64,000 nucleotides of DNA. It comes from Trichormus sp. M33_DOE_039. GTDB taxonomy: Bacteria; Cyanobacteriota; Cyanobacteriia; Cyanobacteriales; Nostocaceae. How positions within the stretch are numbered: the first letter of the stretch is position 1; each line of letters starts with the position of its first letter. The notes beneath the pieces were generated by a model. It saw only the letters and a list, made by a program, of their open reading frames with translations, was not told the origin of the DNA and did no database searches. Position numbers and translations under genes: made by a program. The stretch is from contig DVDT01000004.1 in NCBI GenBank assembly GCA_015296085.1, positions 62,001 to 126,000 on the forward strand. The letters run 5' to 3'. This document shows positions 46,604 through 54,503 of this stretch, one piece after another.

Positions 46604-47179
46604 TTAACTGCCAAAAACTACATCTTCATACAGTGCAGCCATTGTCCCGTCAAAATTCACACTGTCAAGACGAAATGATTCCTGCGCCGATGTGTATGAT
46701 TGCAAAGTCCACAATCCTTGCTCGTTACGTCGAAAACACTCAACTCTTTGGCGTTTAGTATTAATCAGAACATACTCTTGTAAAGTTTCTAAGGCTTGAT
46801 AATCAGCGAATTTATCACCCCTGTCAAAAGCCTCTGTTGAATTCGATAAAACCTCAACAATTAAACAAGGAAATTTTTTATAGTTTGGTGTTTCTTGGTC
46901 GCGTTGGTCACAAGTCACCATTACATCAGGATAGTAAAAGCGATTGAGAGATTCAATTCGTGTTTTCATGTCAGCCATATAAACACGACAACCAGAACCG
47001 CGTACATGATTCCGCAAAAGCACAGCCAAGTTAAGCGCAATGGTGACGTGTGGATCACTTGCACCAGCCATTGCGTAGATGTACCCATCAATATATTCGT
47101 GTTTTTCTAGGCTTTTTTCCTCTAGTTGCAGGTATTCTTCTGGATTGAGGTAATTTCCTTGTGTGGAAGCAATCATCAT
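46604..47179 (-). CDS. Uma2 family endonuclease-like protein
   Basis: A 191-residue protein of the Uma2/DUF820 family, a PD-(D/E)XK-fold group abundant in Nostocales and of unknown role. It shows LNPEEYLQLEEKSLEKHEYIDGYIYAMAGAS, then YYPDVMVTCD (catalytic Asp), and PCLIVEVLSNSTEAFDRGDKFADYQ (catalytic Glu-x-Val, then Lys). ATGATG at the start, with GGAAG upstream. A dense 20-bp repeat array lies 170 bp upstream of it. Confidence 0.87.
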   Translation of the reverse strand: MMIASTQGNYLNPEEYLQLEEKSLEKHEYIDGYIYAMAGASDPHVTIALNLAVLLRNHVRGSGCRVYMADMKTRIESLNRFYYPDVMVTCDQRDQETPNYKKFPCLIVEVLSNSTEAFDRGDKFADYQALETLQEYVLINTKRQRVECFRRNEQGLWTLQSYTSAQESFRLDSVNFDGTMAALYEDVVFGS

Positions 47180-47693
47180 GCTAACTTCCAGGCGTGAGCA
47201 ATATCGTTTGGCGATATCCTAGCATTTTCGAGTGAATGAAGCGATCGCCTGAAACATCGAAACGGAATGTCATGCAATTAAACGCTATAGGCTATGTAAG
47301 CTATCACACGTGAGATTATTCACGAAAAACTTGGCTTATTGATTTATCAATCAAATTTCTGAGTTGTGAATCAAATTTCTGAGTTGTAAATCTAGTTTCT
47401 GAGTTGTGAATCAAATTTCTGAGTTGTAAATCTAGTTTTTGAGTTGTGAATCAAATTTCTGAGTAGTGAATCTAGTTTCTGAGTTGTGAATCTAGTTTCT
47501 CACTCGTAAACTGTTGTTATTCAAAAATTTCAGCAAATTTACTATTAATTGATTAATTCTAATACTGAAAAAGTTCTGTGCCTTTACCCAAGCTACTACA
47601 TCTACAGATTGCATATTCTGATAGTAGTTAAAGAACTCAGTGTAAACAAACATTAGGTTCTCTATATTTAATTATTGCCAAAAGGAAAAGTTT
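47180..47693. other. Divergent intergenic region with repeat array
   Basis: No ORF. The region is dominated by the 20-bp repeats at 47351-47510. The last 50 bp hold the ribosome binding site AAAGGAAAAG of the gene at 47694. Confidence 0.6.
47351..47510. repeat. Eight contiguous 20-bp repeats
   Basis: Eight head-to-tail 20-bp units alternate between two variants, TCAAATTTCTGAGTTGTGAA and TCTAGTTTCTGAGTTGTGAA, with minor changes; the last unit ends CACTCGTAAA. They are contiguous and have no spacers, so this is not a CRISPR. The array is separate from, and unlike in sequence to, the 21-bp array at 3.4-3.7 kb. Confidence 0.9.
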
Positions 47694-48065
47694 ATGACGC
47701 AACGGAGAAGAAACTCAATTGCGCTGACTAAAGCTGAACGCCGGATTGAAGGATTGCAAACAATTAACTCTGACTTAGATTTTGGTAATGGCTTGTCCAT
47801 CGCTAATTACACAAATAGGGTGAATGATTTACGAGACAAGTTAGCCGCCTACAATCAAGCACGAAAAATTGTAGAAAAAACGCAGAATGCTTTAATTGAA
47901 GCAGAACGGTCTTTGAATGATTATTCTGAGCATATGTTGTTGAGTGTTGCGTCTCGCTATGGCAAAAATAGTGATGAATATGGAATGGCTGGCGGAACAC
48001 GCAAGTCAGATCGCAAAAAAGCACGTTCACCAGTAAGTAAACCTGCGGCGATATCTGCGGATTGA
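47694..48065 (+). CDS. Small coiled-coil protein, unknown function
   Basis: A 123-residue basic protein with a predicted coiled coil (about 40-85: NRVNDLRDKLAAYNQARKIVEKTQNALIEAERSL) and a Lys/Arg/Ser-rich tail. A good ribosome binding site (AAAGGAAAAG) precedes the ATG. I do not recognise a functional family. It stands between a repeat array and a MITE-like element. Confidence 0.65.
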   Translation: MTQRRRNSIALTKAERRIEGLQTINSDLDFGNGLSIANYTNRVNDLRDKLAAYNQARKIVEKTQNALIEAERSLNDYSEHMLLSVASRYGKNSDEYGMAGGTRKSDRKKARSPVSKPAAISAD

Positions 48066-48451
48066 TGATCTAAAAATCTAAAAATTTCAAGATGTAGATT
48101 TAGGTTGGGTGTTCACCCTTGAAGTTATCGTAGAGTAGCAAAGTGTAACCCAATCTACTATTTTTTAGTGGATGTTTGAAAAATCCCTAGTAATGTAGCA
48201 AATCAGCTTAGATCCCCCTAAATCCACGCCACTTGCTTTAAGCCGGGAAACCCGACGACACTTGCTACAAGTCGGGCATTGCCCGCCCAACGCAGTGTCT
48301 CTCCAACGCAGTGGCTCCCCTTAAAAAGGGGGACTTTGATTCTTATTCCCCCCTTTTTCAAGGGGGGTTAGGGGGGATCAGGAGTGCCTAAAATCACAGC
48401 CGAATACTTTTCAAACAACCTCTTAGACTCAGGGCGATCGCACCTCAAAAA
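48066..48451. other. Intergenic region with a MITE-like repeat element
   Basis: There is no ORF of protein character. Most of the space is taken by the element at 48171-48420. Confidence 0.6.
48171..48420. mobile_element. MITE-like element with GGTTGTTTGAAAA-type ends
   Basis: The left end GGATGTTTGAAAA (about 48170-48182) matches the inverted right end TTTTCAAACAACC (48408-48420) with one difference, over a 250-bp non-coding unit. Inside are stacked repeats: GCCACTTGC / ACACTTGCTACAAG, AACGCAGTG twice, and an inverted pair around CCCCTTAAAAAGGGGG and CCCCCCTTTTTCAAGGGGGG. No target duplication is clear. It may be a nest of dispersed repeats rather than one element. Confidence 0.5.
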
Positions 48452-50218
48452 TTACATCCTCTCCAATACTTGAATTCCTAACAAAGACAAGCCTAGTTTC
48501 AAAGTTCTTGCCGTCAAATCACACAAAACTAGACGAGATGTCCGTAAAGGTTCTTCTGCATTCAATACAGGTACTCCCTGATTACGGTCATAAAACACAT
48601 TAAATTTTTTACTTAGCTCGTAAAGATATTCACATAAACGATTAGGTAGTAAGTCTTCCTCTACAGTGCTAATCACTTCACCTAGTTGCAGCAAAAATTT
48701 AGCCAGAGCAAATTCTGTTTCATGCTGCAATATGACTTTGGCATTGCTTCCCAATTCGGCAAAGTTAATTTCACCCTTGCGGCTAATTCCTTGAATCCGG
48801 GCGTAAGCATACAACATATAAGGTGCGGTATTACCTTTGAGATCCAACATTTTGTTATAGCTGAAAATGTAGTTACTCGTACGGTTTTGGCTCAAGTCAG
48901 CATACTTCACCGCACTGATACCAACTACCTCAGCCACTTTGTTAACAAACTCTGCTGTTTCTTCCCGTTCTTCTGCTTTTAATCTAATTTCTAAGTCAGC
49001 ACGAGCGCAAGCAACTGCTTCATCTAATAAATCCCGTAATCTGACAGTATCACCGGAACGCGTTTTGAATTTCTTCCCATCTTCACCTAAGACTAAACCA
49101 AAGGGAACGTGAACTAATTCCACATCATCAGGAATCCATCCAGCTTTACGCGCTACTTGAAAAAATTGGGCAAAGTGATTTGCTTGTCCAGAATCGGTGA
49201 CATAAATAATACGTTTAGCTTCATCCTTTTGAATCCGGTAACGTAGTGCAGCTAAATCTGTGGTGGCATAGTTATAACCACCGTCAGATTTCTGCACAAT
49301 TAATGGTAAAGGTTCACCCTCCCTATTAGTAAATCCATCTAAGAAAACGCATTTCGCGCCTTGATTTTCTACTAATAAACCGGATTTTTCTAACGTTTCT
49401 AAAACATCAGGAAGTAAAAGATTATAAAAAGATTCGCCACGCTCAGTTAATTTAATATTTAGCAAATCATAAATTATCTGAAATTCTTGGCGTGATTGTT
49501 CACACAACAACTTCCAAGCGTGTAGCGTATCTTCTGCACCTGCTTGTAATCTGACAACTTCTTGGCGTGCAGTTTCTTGGAAGGTTTCATCCGCATCAAA
49601 TCGCTGTTTAGCTTGGCGGTAAAAACTGACTAAATCACCAATATCTAAAGCATTAGCCGTAGTTAAAGCATCTGGGTAGACTTCTCGCAGGTAAGCAATT
49701 AACATCCCAAATTGCGTACCCCAATCACCCACATGATTTAACCGCAATACATCATGTCCGCGAAATTCTAAAATCCGAGCGATGCAATCACCGATGATGG
49801 TAGAACGCAAGTGTCCGACGTGCATTTCTTTAGCAATATTCGGACTGGAAAAATCAACTATTTCCCGTTGTGGGTGTTTGGCTGTGGGAACACCAAGCCT
49901 GGGATCTGCTTGAATAGCGTTAAGTTGTCCTTCTAGGTAAGTTGTTTTGAGTTTGAGATTGATAAAACCAGGCCCGGCGATTTCTGGAGTTTCGCAGATT
50001 TCCGATATCTCTAATTTTTCCACAATAGCAGAGGCGATCGCGCGTGGTTGCTGTCCTAATTTCTTACTCAAGGACAAAGCAACGTTAGCTTGATAATCAC
50101 CAAACTTAGGATTGCTAGCAGGAACTAAAATCGGATCTACTCCGGCGTACTCATCGCCAAAAGCAGCCATTAAAGCCTGTTCAAGTTTTGCCTTTAGTTG
50201 TTCTTGTGTAGCGTTCAT
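48452..50218 (-). CDS. argS: Arginyl-tRNA synthetase
   Basis: A 588-residue class I synthetase that charges tRNA-Arg. The HIGH-type motif HVGH is at 133-136 in [18 protein letters not shown]. The KMSKS-like loop is [15 protein letters not shown], the variant lacking the usual second lysine that many ArgRS proteins have. The N-terminal Add-1 domain ([11 protein letters not shown]) and C-terminal DALR anticodon-binding domain ([17 protein letters not shown] ... [20 protein letters not shown]) are both complete. Confidence 0.96.
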   Translation of the reverse strand: MNATQEQLKAKLEQALMAAFGDEYAGVDPILVPASNPKFGDYQANVALSLSKKLGQQPRAIASAIVEKLEISEICETPEIAGPGFINLKLKTTYLEGQLNAIQADPRLGVPTAKHPQREIVDFSSPNIAKEMHVGHLRSTIIGDCIARILEFRGHDVLRLNHVGDWGTQFGMLIAYLREVYPDALTTANALDIGDLVSFYRQAKQRFDADETFQETARQEVVRLQAGAEDTLHAWKLLCEQSRQEFQIIYDLLNIKLTERGESFYNLLLPDVLETLEKSGLLVENQGAKCVFLDGFTNREGEPLPLIVQKSDGGYNYATTDLAALRYRIQKDEAKRIIYVTDSGQANHFAQFFQVARKAGWIPDDVELVHVPFGLVLGEDGKKFKTRSGDTVRLRDLLDEAVACARADLEIRLKAEEREETAEFVNKVAEVVGISAVKYADLSQNRTSNYIFSYNKMLDLKGNTAPYMLYAYARIQGISRKGEINFAELGSNAKVILQHETEFALAKFLLQLGEVISTVEEDLLPNRLCEYLYELSKKFNVFYDRNQGVPVLNAEEPLRTSRLVLCDLTARTLKLGLSLLGIQVLERM

Positions 50219-50325
50219 ATGGATGTTATCTGTTCAAGGGGGCTAAGGGCTGCCTATTGGACTTTCCCCAAGGCTTGATTATTTTAACCTTAAAATATAG
50301 TCAGCTAATCTCACTCAGGACTGTC

Positions 50326-50478
50326 ATGGTACAGTACAGTCCCCTCGGTTGTCTGCCATCTTCGGCAAAACTCCCCGACTCCGACGATACGCCAGTAAAT
50401 AAAGAACTACAAAATCTGATTCCTAATTTGCTCGAAGCAATTTTAGCTTTAGCGTGGAGCGATCGCTTACTCGTCTAA
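50326..50478 (+). pseudogene. Truncated Uma2 family remnant
   Basis: A 50-codon ORF starting MVQYSPLGCLPSSAKLPDSD with AGGA 6 bp upstream. The text LPSSAKLPDSDDTPVNKELQ, then NLIPNLLEAILALAWSDR, is the N-terminus of a large Nostocales Uma2 subgroup; those proteins go on with a Trp-Phe-Phe-Gly-Val-Asp block that is missing here. The reading stops soon after, so I take it as a broken gene end, though a 50-residue peptide could still be made. Confidence 0.5.
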
Positions 50479-50547
50479 AATTTCAATTTTTAATAGTCAT
50501 AATTTAGTGCGGCAAAAATCTTATTAACAGAAGAATAACTAAAAAAA

Positions 50548-50571
50548 GGTAATGAACTAGAGTTCATTACC
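50548..50571 (-). terminator. Intrinsic terminator after the ChaB-domain gene
   Basis: An 11-bp perfect stem GGTAATGAACT / AGTTCATTACC is followed, on the minus strand, by a run of seven Ts. It lies 27 bp past the stop at 50599. Confidence 0.85.
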
Positions 50572-50598
50572 CTTGATTACTAAATTTAAAAAATTAAA

Positions 50599-51366
50599 TT
50601 AAACACCCACTTTCTCTCTTGACCAAACACCATTTTCATCTTCATCAAATTTTTGGTGTACAGCTTCCCATGCAGCTTGTTCAGCTGTAAATTCATCGCT
50701 AGTTTCACTTAATACTTGGTTATAGCGTTGAATGAAGGTGTTTTGAGCGGCTGAAGAAAGATGAGAGCGAACTTCAGGAGACAAGTCTTCGGGACTGTTA
50801 CAAGGCCCTGGGCAGGGATGAGCTAATGTTTTTTCAATGGTATTAATTTCTTCTGCACCCATGCTTTCGAGTAATAGTTGAAATTCTCCAGCGCGATCGC
50901 TTGGTACTTCTACCATCAGTAAGAATTCACCAGCTTCTAGACGAGTTTGGTAGATTGCGGCTTTATCTTCAGGCATTCCCAAGGTAGTTAGGACAGAGAC
51001 TAAACCAGCCCCCGCACTACCTGCGATCGCACCACTGGCAGCCCCTAATAAAATCGCACTAATAGGGCCAGCCGCCACAATTGGGCCAACAAAAGGAATA
51101 AACAGTACACCTACCCCAGTCAATAGGCTCAGGAATGAACCGAACAAAGAACCAAAAATTGCTCCTGTTCTTAGTCCACCCAGAATTACATCTCTTTTAG
51201 TAATAAATCCTGCAATGCGAGTCTCAGACTGGAAGTTTCTACCCATGACCGAAATATGATCTCTGGGTACACCTCTATCTAATAAACGTCGAATTACATC
51301 ATCAATTTGCTTCTGTTCTTTTAATACTGCGGAAATTGTACGTTCTGCTTGATAAACTTCTGGCAC
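50599..51366 (-). CDS. Stress-type protein with Gly-rich membrane segments and a ChaB-like C-terminus
   Basis: A 255-residue protein in three parts: an N-terminal 60 residues like the general-stress (YflT-like) family ([28 protein letters not shown]), a Gly/Ala-rich hydrophobic middle (about 65-145) that resembles a glycine-zipper, and a C-terminal ChaB-like domain ([18 protein letters not shown], then [15 protein letters not shown]). I start at the GTG at 51366 because AAGGAG lies 7 bp before it; the ATG 16 codons earlier has no such support. It sits next to Dps on the same strand, so a stress role is likely. Confidence 0.75.
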   Translation of the reverse strand: MPEVYQAERTISAVLKEQKQIDDVIRRLLDRGVPRDHISVMGRNFQSETRIAGFITKRDVILGGLRTGAIFGSLFGSFLSLLTGVGVLFIPFVGPIVAAGPISAILLGAASGAIAGSAGAGLVSVLTTLGMPEDKAAIYQTRLEAGEFLLMVEVPSDRAGEFQLLLESMGAEEINTIEKTLAHPCPGPCNSPEDLSPEVRSHLSSAAQNTFIQRYNQVLSETSDEFTAEQAAWEAVHQKFDEDENGVWSREKVGV

Positions 51367-51404
51367 TTTTATACTCCTTGATAGGGAACTATTAAGGCAA
51401 AAGG

Positions 51405-51448
51405 AAAAAGGCAAAAGATAAAAGGTAAAAATAATCTTTTGCCTTTTT
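51405..51448 (-). terminator. Terminator after dps
   Basis: A 15-bp perfect stem AAAAAGGCAAAAGAT / ATCTTTTGCCTTTTT spans a 14-nt loop, 22 bp past the dps stop on the minus strand. It ends in T-runs. Confidence 0.8.
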
Positions 51449-51469
51449 CTTTTTTACTTTTTAATTTTT

Positions 51470-52009
51470 TCAAACACCTACAGGGGTTTTAGTTTCTGTT
51501 GATGGTTGTATACCATTTGGTTGCAATGCCTCACCTTCAATAAATGAGCGCAGCATCCAAGCCATCTCTTCGTGATCTTCCATTAGTCCGGTAAGAAAAT
51601 CGGCAGTTCCTTGATCATGGAACTCTTCACCACTGAGGTCTACGTGTTCTCTTAAGTTCCGAATAATCTGCTCATGATCTTCTACTAGTCGGGCTACCAT
51701 TCCAGTAGCATTGGGGACATCGCCGGCGTGTTCTTTGAGGGTAGTAATTTCGAGAAATCCCTGCATTGTGCCTATAGGATAACCCCCTAAAGCTCGTATC
51801 CGTTCAGCCAACTCATCAATATTTTGTGTTAGCTCTTCGTAATGTTCTTCCCAAAGTTCATGCAGACTACGAAACTGAGGCCCGACTACATCCCAATGGT
51901 ACTTTTTGGTTTTTACTAATAGGAGGTAAGAATCTGCTAAATCTTGATTTAACAAATTAATGACTCCTTGACGCTGTTCTTCTGTCAAACCAATGTTGAT
52001 AGTACGCAT
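51470..52009 (-). CDS. dps: Dps family ferritin-like protein
   Basis: A 179-residue Dps-type mini-ferritin that oxidises iron with H2O2 and may shield DNA. The ferroxidase signature is KYHWDVVGPQFRSLHELWEEHYEELTQNIDELAERI, with H38, H50 and acidic residues D65 and E69 in helices. The N-terminus (MRTINIGLTEEQ) and the C-terminal tail (QPSTETKTPVGV) are typical. Placed between the ChaB-domain gene and the exported stress protein. Confidence 0.93.
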   Translation of the reverse strand: MRTINIGLTEEQRQGVINLLNQDLADSYLLLVKTKKYHWDVVGPQFRSLHELWEEHYEELTQNIDELAERIRALGGYPIGTMQGFLEITTLKEHAGDVPNATGMVARLVEDHEQIIRNLREHVDLSGEEFHDQGTADFLTGLMEDHEEMAWMLRSFIEGEALQPNGIQPSTETKTPVGV

Positions 52010-52119
52010 TGCTTTTATTCCCTAAGCTAACTTATGTACTAACTTCTCAAAAATTAACCTAGGTTTACATCAATCAAAGGAAAGATTATAAAATAGTCAT
52101 TCACTACAACTAAAGTCGC

Positions 52120-52157
52120 AGCATATGCCCTAATTTCTCAAAATTAGAGCATATGCT
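52120..52157. terminator. Hairpin between the exported stress protein and dps
   Basis: Arms AGCATATGCCCTAATTT and AAATTAGAGCATATGCT pair with one mismatch over 17 bp around the 4-nt loop ctca. It lies 60 bp past the stop of the gene at 52217 and 110 bp before dps, so it can be a terminator for the first or a leader structure for dps. Confidence 0.6.
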
Positions 52158-52216
52158 AATGAGGTATTTTAACGTTATGACTAATGCTTACATAACGGAT
52201 TTTACCTTTTACCTAT

Positions 52217-52567
52217 TTACTTATTACCTGTAACTTTTTCCAAGAAACTCTTCACTTCATCTTCTACAGAAGTTGCACTTTGAGAATTTTCTGGACGTTT
52301 CATTTGATCGATATCAGCAGCCCCTTGGACTTCGTTTAGCCCTTCATTAGATTTCTTCTGCACTTCTTTGAGTGTTGGTGGTGGAGACTTGGCAACTTCG
52401 TCAGTTCGGCGTTGAGTTTCTAGAAGTTGTGTAGTAGCTTCTGTTGGTTCACTTTGGTAGCTTTCGATCGCAAAAGCTGGGATGGTGCTAGATAGCAACA
52501 GCAACGCGCAGGTAAAAGCTATAATGACAAACTTGAATGGACGTAAAACCAAGCTAAAAATCTTCAT
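52217..52567 (-). CDS. Small exported protein, low-temperature-induced type
   Basis: A 116-residue protein with a signal peptide (about 1-33, ending PAFA), then a hydrophilic, low-complexity body (QKKSNEGLNEVQGAADIDQM; ATSVEDEVKSFLEKVTGNK). The phrases resemble small cyanobacterial stress proteins annotated as low-temperature-induced; that name rests on similarity recalled by eye, so I keep confidence modest. Its position next to dps and the ChaB-domain gene fits a stress cluster. Confidence 0.6.
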   Translation of the reverse strand: MKIFSLVLRPFKFVIIAFTCALLLLSSTIPAFAIESYQSEPTEATTQLLETQRRTDEVAKSPPPTLKEVQKKSNEGLNEVQGAADIDQMKRPENSQSATSVEDEVKSFLEKVTGNK

Positions 52568-53223
52568 TGTTCATCCTCAGTTAGATTTGACACAATTCAT
52601 AACTTAACTTTCTTTAAAAATAGAAACTAATCAAAATTTATATGTTGTTTCTATTCATTGAAAAAGTTATGATGTTTGCATACCTTGTTAAAAGTCCTGA
52701 TATTTTCCTAATATGATTTAGATAGGTAAATAATAAATTTATTGGGACTCAGGTATTCGCTTTGTAACCAGGCATGCACACTAATTCTATTTTTGATGAA
52801 AAAATGAATTAAGAAATCGACCTAGGGAATGAACTTTATAAGTTTAATGTTTTAAATAAAATCATTCTTATGGTATATCGACTGAAATTGTATACTAATT
52901 TTTCAAGGAACAAAGAATATTTGCAATAAGATTAAACTAGCAATTATCTATTACTTAAGTTATATCTCTTGGGTATAAGTAAAATCACTGCTAAAAATTG
53001 TTGATACTACTTAGTCGATACTCAGTAGCATACTTGCAAAAGTTATAATATTTTTTATTAATGTCATGAGATATTTAAGAGAAAACCGCGATCGCCTCAA
53101 AAATTTTTCCGCAAATGCGCTGATTATTTAGTTGTGTATCTTCATAAATTCCGCAAAAACACGGTTACGTTGACTTGTGCTTTTGATCAAAACTGCAATC
53201 ATCAAGTTTATGAGGGTACATTC
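52568..53223. other. 650-bp AT-rich intergenic region, no gene seen
   Basis: No ORF or stable hairpin. A frame upstream of the gene at 53224 stays open from 53134, but no ribosome binding site supports starting there. It marks the left border of the T4SS region. Confidence 0.5.
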
Positions 53224-53469
53224 ATGATTAGCCCTGTAACTAACGTCATCCGATGCAATTTAGAAAAAGCTAAAGAAGTTGGTCTCAAGTGGGAAAATGC
53301 TTCATGTAGCGAAATTAGAGCTTACTGTCTGGAAATTCTCAAAGAAATCGGATGCAATAGTGCTGAACTCCCAGACAATTTACAGTCACGGGAACAACAA
53401 TTAAATTTCATTACAGGATTCGCATCTTTTGCCTTTGGGGAGGTTCAAAATGTCCAAAGCTGTAATTGA
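53224..53469 (+). CDS. Small protein of unknown function
   Basis: An 81-residue protein starting MISPVTNVIRCNLEKAKEVG. I choose this ATG because GAGGG lies 7 bp upstream. It has no membrane helix, and it contains several cysteines (residues about 11, 28, 35 and 44, and near the end). It overlaps the next gene by 20 bp, which has its own strong ribosome binding site, so they are probably translated together. I do not recognise the family. Confidence 0.55.
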   Translation: MISPVTNVIRCNLEKAKEVGLKWENASCSEIRAYCLEILKEIGCNSAELPDNLQSREQQLNFITGFASFAFGEVQNVQSCN

Positions 53470-53734
53470 AGATATTTACTACGATCCCGAATGGTCAGAA
53501 GAGGTTACTTTTCCTGCAACAGACGGAGATTTATTGATTTTGACGCAAAGGCTGTGTGATCAAGAAGTCCCCAGCAAGGTTTTTTTTCAAGCGATCGCGA
53601 TCGCTGCTTATGATGGTGCATCAGCTTTTCGCTATGCTGATCAGTATCTAACTAGCGTTAAACATAAGTATAAACGCAAGCGTAAAAGTGTAATTTTATT
53701 AAGAAAATCTTTGTTTAACTTTGACCAAAATTGA
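53450..53734 (+). CDS. Small protein of unknown function
   Basis: A 94-residue protein starting MSKAVIEDIYYDPEWSEEVT, with an excellent ribosome binding site (GGGGAGG, 6 bp spacing). It has an acidic N-terminal half and a Lys/Arg-rich C-terminal third (VKHKYKRKRKSVILLRKS). It overlaps the preceding gene by 20 bp. Two overlapping small genes like this can be a toxin-antitoxin or regulatory pair, but no known family is visible. Confidence 0.6.
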   Translation: MSKAVIEDIYYDPEWSEEVTFPATDGDLLILTQRLCDQEVPSKVFFQAIAIAAYDGASAFRYADQYLTSVKHKYKRKRKSVILLRKSLFNFDQN

Positions 53735-53974
53735 TTGCCGATTATTTACAAAAAGTTGTCGGTGTAGGTTTTTCACAGCAGAGAAAGTTAAGTAGAAATT
53801 AAAAATTCACCGTTGTCTTTCTTGTAGTTATTTAAACATCGTTTGTAAAAAACCTACACACACACCCAATATCCTGATGAATCTTTCATGCCAAATAGGG
53901 ATAAGTCGGCTGATTTAAAGTTTTTGAAATAGTCTCTGCATCAAGGCTTTTGCATCCAAAATTGCTGTAACTCA

Positions 53975-54502
53975 TTAGCGAGAAACTCTAACGCATGATT
54001 GTCCAGCAGGAGGGGGATCAGCAAAAACCGCCAAAGTATGATATTCCGGTGCGTCATCCCCATAGAGAACTCTGAAAGTATATAGTTTTGGTTGCCCTTG
54101 AGCTTCGGTAATTACAGTTAAAAGCGTATTATTAGTTTTAGGTAATCCAGGAATTTTCAATTTAGCAATGCGTCGTAATTGAATAACGTTCGCACCAGAG
54201 TTTTTACAATCTCCACTATTGTCTTGACCAAACTGCATACACATAGGGCCATCAAAGTCTAGTGTTACTTGTGATGGGTCATTGAGCCAAACTTTTCTAA
54301 TGGTCTCGCCTGCGGAAATAAAGCTTAAATTTGTCCCTTGTTGATACCAAACTGTGATTGTGGGTACAACTCCCCCTAAACCCTGCGCTTGACAAGAAAA
54401 AATGGAACGTAGGACGGCGTTATTAGCTGTAGCGCGACCTGCTAAGAATAAGATTGCAGCAGCAAAGATCAGAGAAACGCCGTTGCCGAAGTGAAGTTTC
54501 AT
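53975..54502 (-). CDS. VirB9/TraK-like T4SS outer-ring protein
   Basis: A 175-residue exported protein: signal peptide about 1-25 (MKLHFGNGVSLIFAAAILFL), then a beta-rich domain with LSFISAGETIRKVWLNDPSQ and IQLRRIAKLKI that resembles the N-terminal part of TrbG/VirB9/TraK proteins, which with VirB10 and VirB7 form the outer-membrane core. I start at 54502, one base after the VirB10 stop codon; a start at 54529 overlapping the VirB10 gene is possible. It is the last gene of the operon. Assignment rests on the weak text match and gene order. Confidence 0.6.
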   Translation of the reverse strand: MKLHFGNGVSLIFAAAILFLAGRATANNAVLRSIFSCQAQGLGGVVPTITVWYQQGTNLSFISAGETIRKVWLNDPSQVTLDFDGPMCMQFGQDNSGDCKNSGANVIQLRRIAKLKIPGLPKTNNTLLTVITEAQGQPKLYTFRVLYGDDAPEYHTLAVFADPPPAGQSCVRVSR

Positions 54503-54503
54503 G

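Noticed and set aside
47351-47510. Possible CRISPR array
   Set aside because: The 20-bp units are contiguous with no unique spacers, and no cas gene is present; the same reasoning excludes the 21-bp array at 3442-3672.
52568-53223. A possible small RNA in the long intergenic region before the T4SS locus
   Set aside because: I see no stable hairpin, terminator or conserved feature that supports a transcript.
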